NCBI RefSeq assembly: GCF_000271665.2
Contig: NZ_CP010978.1
Span: 4,757,001 to 4,821,000 of the forward strand
DNA: 64,000 bases
From: Pelosinus fermentans JBW45
Lineage (GTDB): Bacteria > Bacillota > Negativicutes > DSM-13327
Direction: 5' to 3'
In this document: positions 63,148 to 64,000 of the stretch, in pieces
Layout of the letters: every line of letters begins with the position of its first letter
How positions within the stretch are numbered: position 1 is the stretch's first letter
Position numbers and translations under genes: made by a program
The notes under the pieces: model-generated
What the model saw: the letters and a program-made list of their open reading frames with translations, nothing else
The model's database searches: none
What the model was told of the DNA's origin: nothing

Positions 63148-64000
63148 TCAGTTCGATAGGATATTGAAATGCCCATCCATCATTTCAACGACATAGGCTA
63201 ATTCAGTATTGGGAATCTCAATGCCAAATGCCTCTTCCACGATAATGAACGTATCTTTAATCGTCTTGAAAAGAGATTCCTTGGACTCCTTAATATGCAA
63301 GAAATTTGTATAAGGTAAGGGTTCATTTCTTATGATTCTTTCAATCATGCAAGAACAATGAAATAAGAATTTGATCCTGATGCTTTCATCAATAACTCCA
63401 TTACAGGTATCTGCAACCTTTTCTAATACTTCATTGAGTAATCTTGATGCTTTCCCTACGTTTAAGAACGTGAGAATTTCTTCTAGCATAGCAATAGCAC
63501 GCTCTTGATAAATAATGGGTGAGTAACCAAATTCTACTGGTGAGTTATCCACTTTTATTCTGCCGCCAATTAACGGACTCATTGCCTTTACACTTTCCAC
63601 CAACATATCAAGACTGATATTCGGTAACATAGCTTTTCTCGCTGCTTCGATCACCATAGGGGTACTCACCATTTTAACGACTCTTGTAGGTATGCCTGTT
63701 CTTTCTGAAATGATTTCGGAAAAGGTGGTAAGAGAACCCATATCGACTAAGAGCAGCACGCCTCGTCCCTTATTGATTTTTTTCACCCTTTCAGTTGCCT
63801 TGTTCAAAATTACTTCTACCTTTTCTTCCAAAGGCATGTCTATCGCATGAATACATTCATAACCTAGAAGGGTTTGGGCTACTTGAACCATATTGGTAGC
63901 TGTAGCATACCCATGAGTGATAACTAATACCTCAATATTTTCCTCACTCTTTTTTATATGCAGGGAGTATAGCAGCATGGCGGTAAAGGCAACTTCATCA
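63148..64000 (-). CDS. LevR-like sigma-54 activator, C-terminal part (cut by window end)
   Basis: PTS-regulated enhancer-binding protein; the last 284 or so residues are visible and the frame stays open to the window edge (DEVAFTAMLLYSL). First an EIIA(Man)-like domain (VLVITHGYATATNMVQVAQTL with regulatory His, GVLLLVDMGSLTTF), then a C-terminal PRD (about 180-276 of the visible part; FLFHCSCMIERII with the conserved His). The sigma-54 AAA+ and HTH parts must lie beyond 64000. Phosphorylation of EIIA/PRD histidines would tie activity to PTS flux. It sits upstream of the PTS operon in the same direction. Confidence 0.88.
   Translation of the reverse strand, partial: DEVAFTAMLLYSLHIKKSEENIEVLVITHGYATATNMVQVAQTLLGYECIHAIDMPLEEKVEVILNKATERVKKINKGRGVLLLVDMGSLTTFSEIISERTGIPTRVVKMVSTPMVIEAARKAMLPNISLDMLVESVKAMSPLIGGRIKVDNSPVEFGYSPIIYQERAIAMLEEILTFLNVGKASRLLNEVLEKVADTCNGVIDESIRIKFLFHCSCMIERIIRNEPLPYTNFLHIKESKESLFKTIKDTFIIVEEAFGIEIPNTELAYVVEMMDGHFNILSN

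Noticed and set aside
1-64000. CRISPR arrays, rRNA, tRNA genes or full insertion sequences
   Set aside because: No regularly spaced repeats, cloverleaf-like segments or transposase frames with terminal inverted repeats were recognised by reading both strands.

Overview
The window looks like chromosome of an anaerobic Negativicute (Sporomusaceae, Pelosinus/Sporomusa-like). It combines Firmicute-style purine-rich ribosome binding sites and low GC with an outer-membrane TonB-dependent receptor, and it carries a Ni-Fe-S CO dehydrogenase, citrate-lyase genes, the carboxynorspermidine route to polyamines, a tryptophanase and three sigma-54 systems. The taxonomic call is inference from gene content.

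Layout. 1-5.5 kb: truncated MdtG-like exporter, a 29-aa hydrophobic small ORF, an unrecognised protein, an acyltransferase-3, exonuclease III and an MFS exporter. 5.5-12 kb: an iron-type uptake locus (TonB receptor, FecCD-like permease, ATPase, binding lipoprotein, TetR regulator), with near-identical TetR-type operators in the exporter/receptor intergenic region, a related palindrome in the regulator promoter, and a good Fur box. 12-20.5 kb: citDEF, a YbhJ-like aconitase-family hydratase, a DUF6282-like protein and a dicarboxylate-type carrier, divergent from a LysR gene. 20.6-29 kb: MscS channel, solitary CooS, polyamine pair, MarR, mannitol EIICB. 29.3-32.6 kb: tryptophanase with a sigma-54 promoter and a TyrR-like activator. 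32.8-44 kb: chemoreceptor and a four-carbon acid-sugar-type catabolic operon (DUF1537 kinase, PdxA2, DapA-family aldolase, 2-hydroxyacid dehydrogenase, Fe-ADH, MFS) under a PrpR-like sigma-54 activator. 44.3-51.5 kb: ogt and a decayed prophage tail-tip module (M-L-K-J order) in which two M copies flank an AT-rich cassette of HAD-domain/toxin-like protein plus candidate immunity gene. 52-56 kb: M20 amidohydrolase, DUF3100-type membrane pair and a cyclase-like/wHTH regulator. 56.3-57.6 kb: copZ, a dead glycerol-dehydrogenase-like fragment and a hypothetical gene. 57.6-64 kb: mannose-family PTS EIIA-B-C-D, an AraM-like glycerol-1-phosphate dehydrogenase and a HAD-IIA phosphatase, under a LevR-like regulator cut by the window end.

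Recurring themes: three sigma-54 promoters each sit beside their likely dedicated activator; two genes appear to start at ATT; and a roughly 32-bp repeat (core ACCACAAAGACGCAAAGG) occurs five times between genes, often as a hairpin. The best candidates for undescribed biology are the HAD/toxin cassette between duplicated tail genes, and the PTS/glycerol-1-phosphate dehydrogenase/phosphatase operon.
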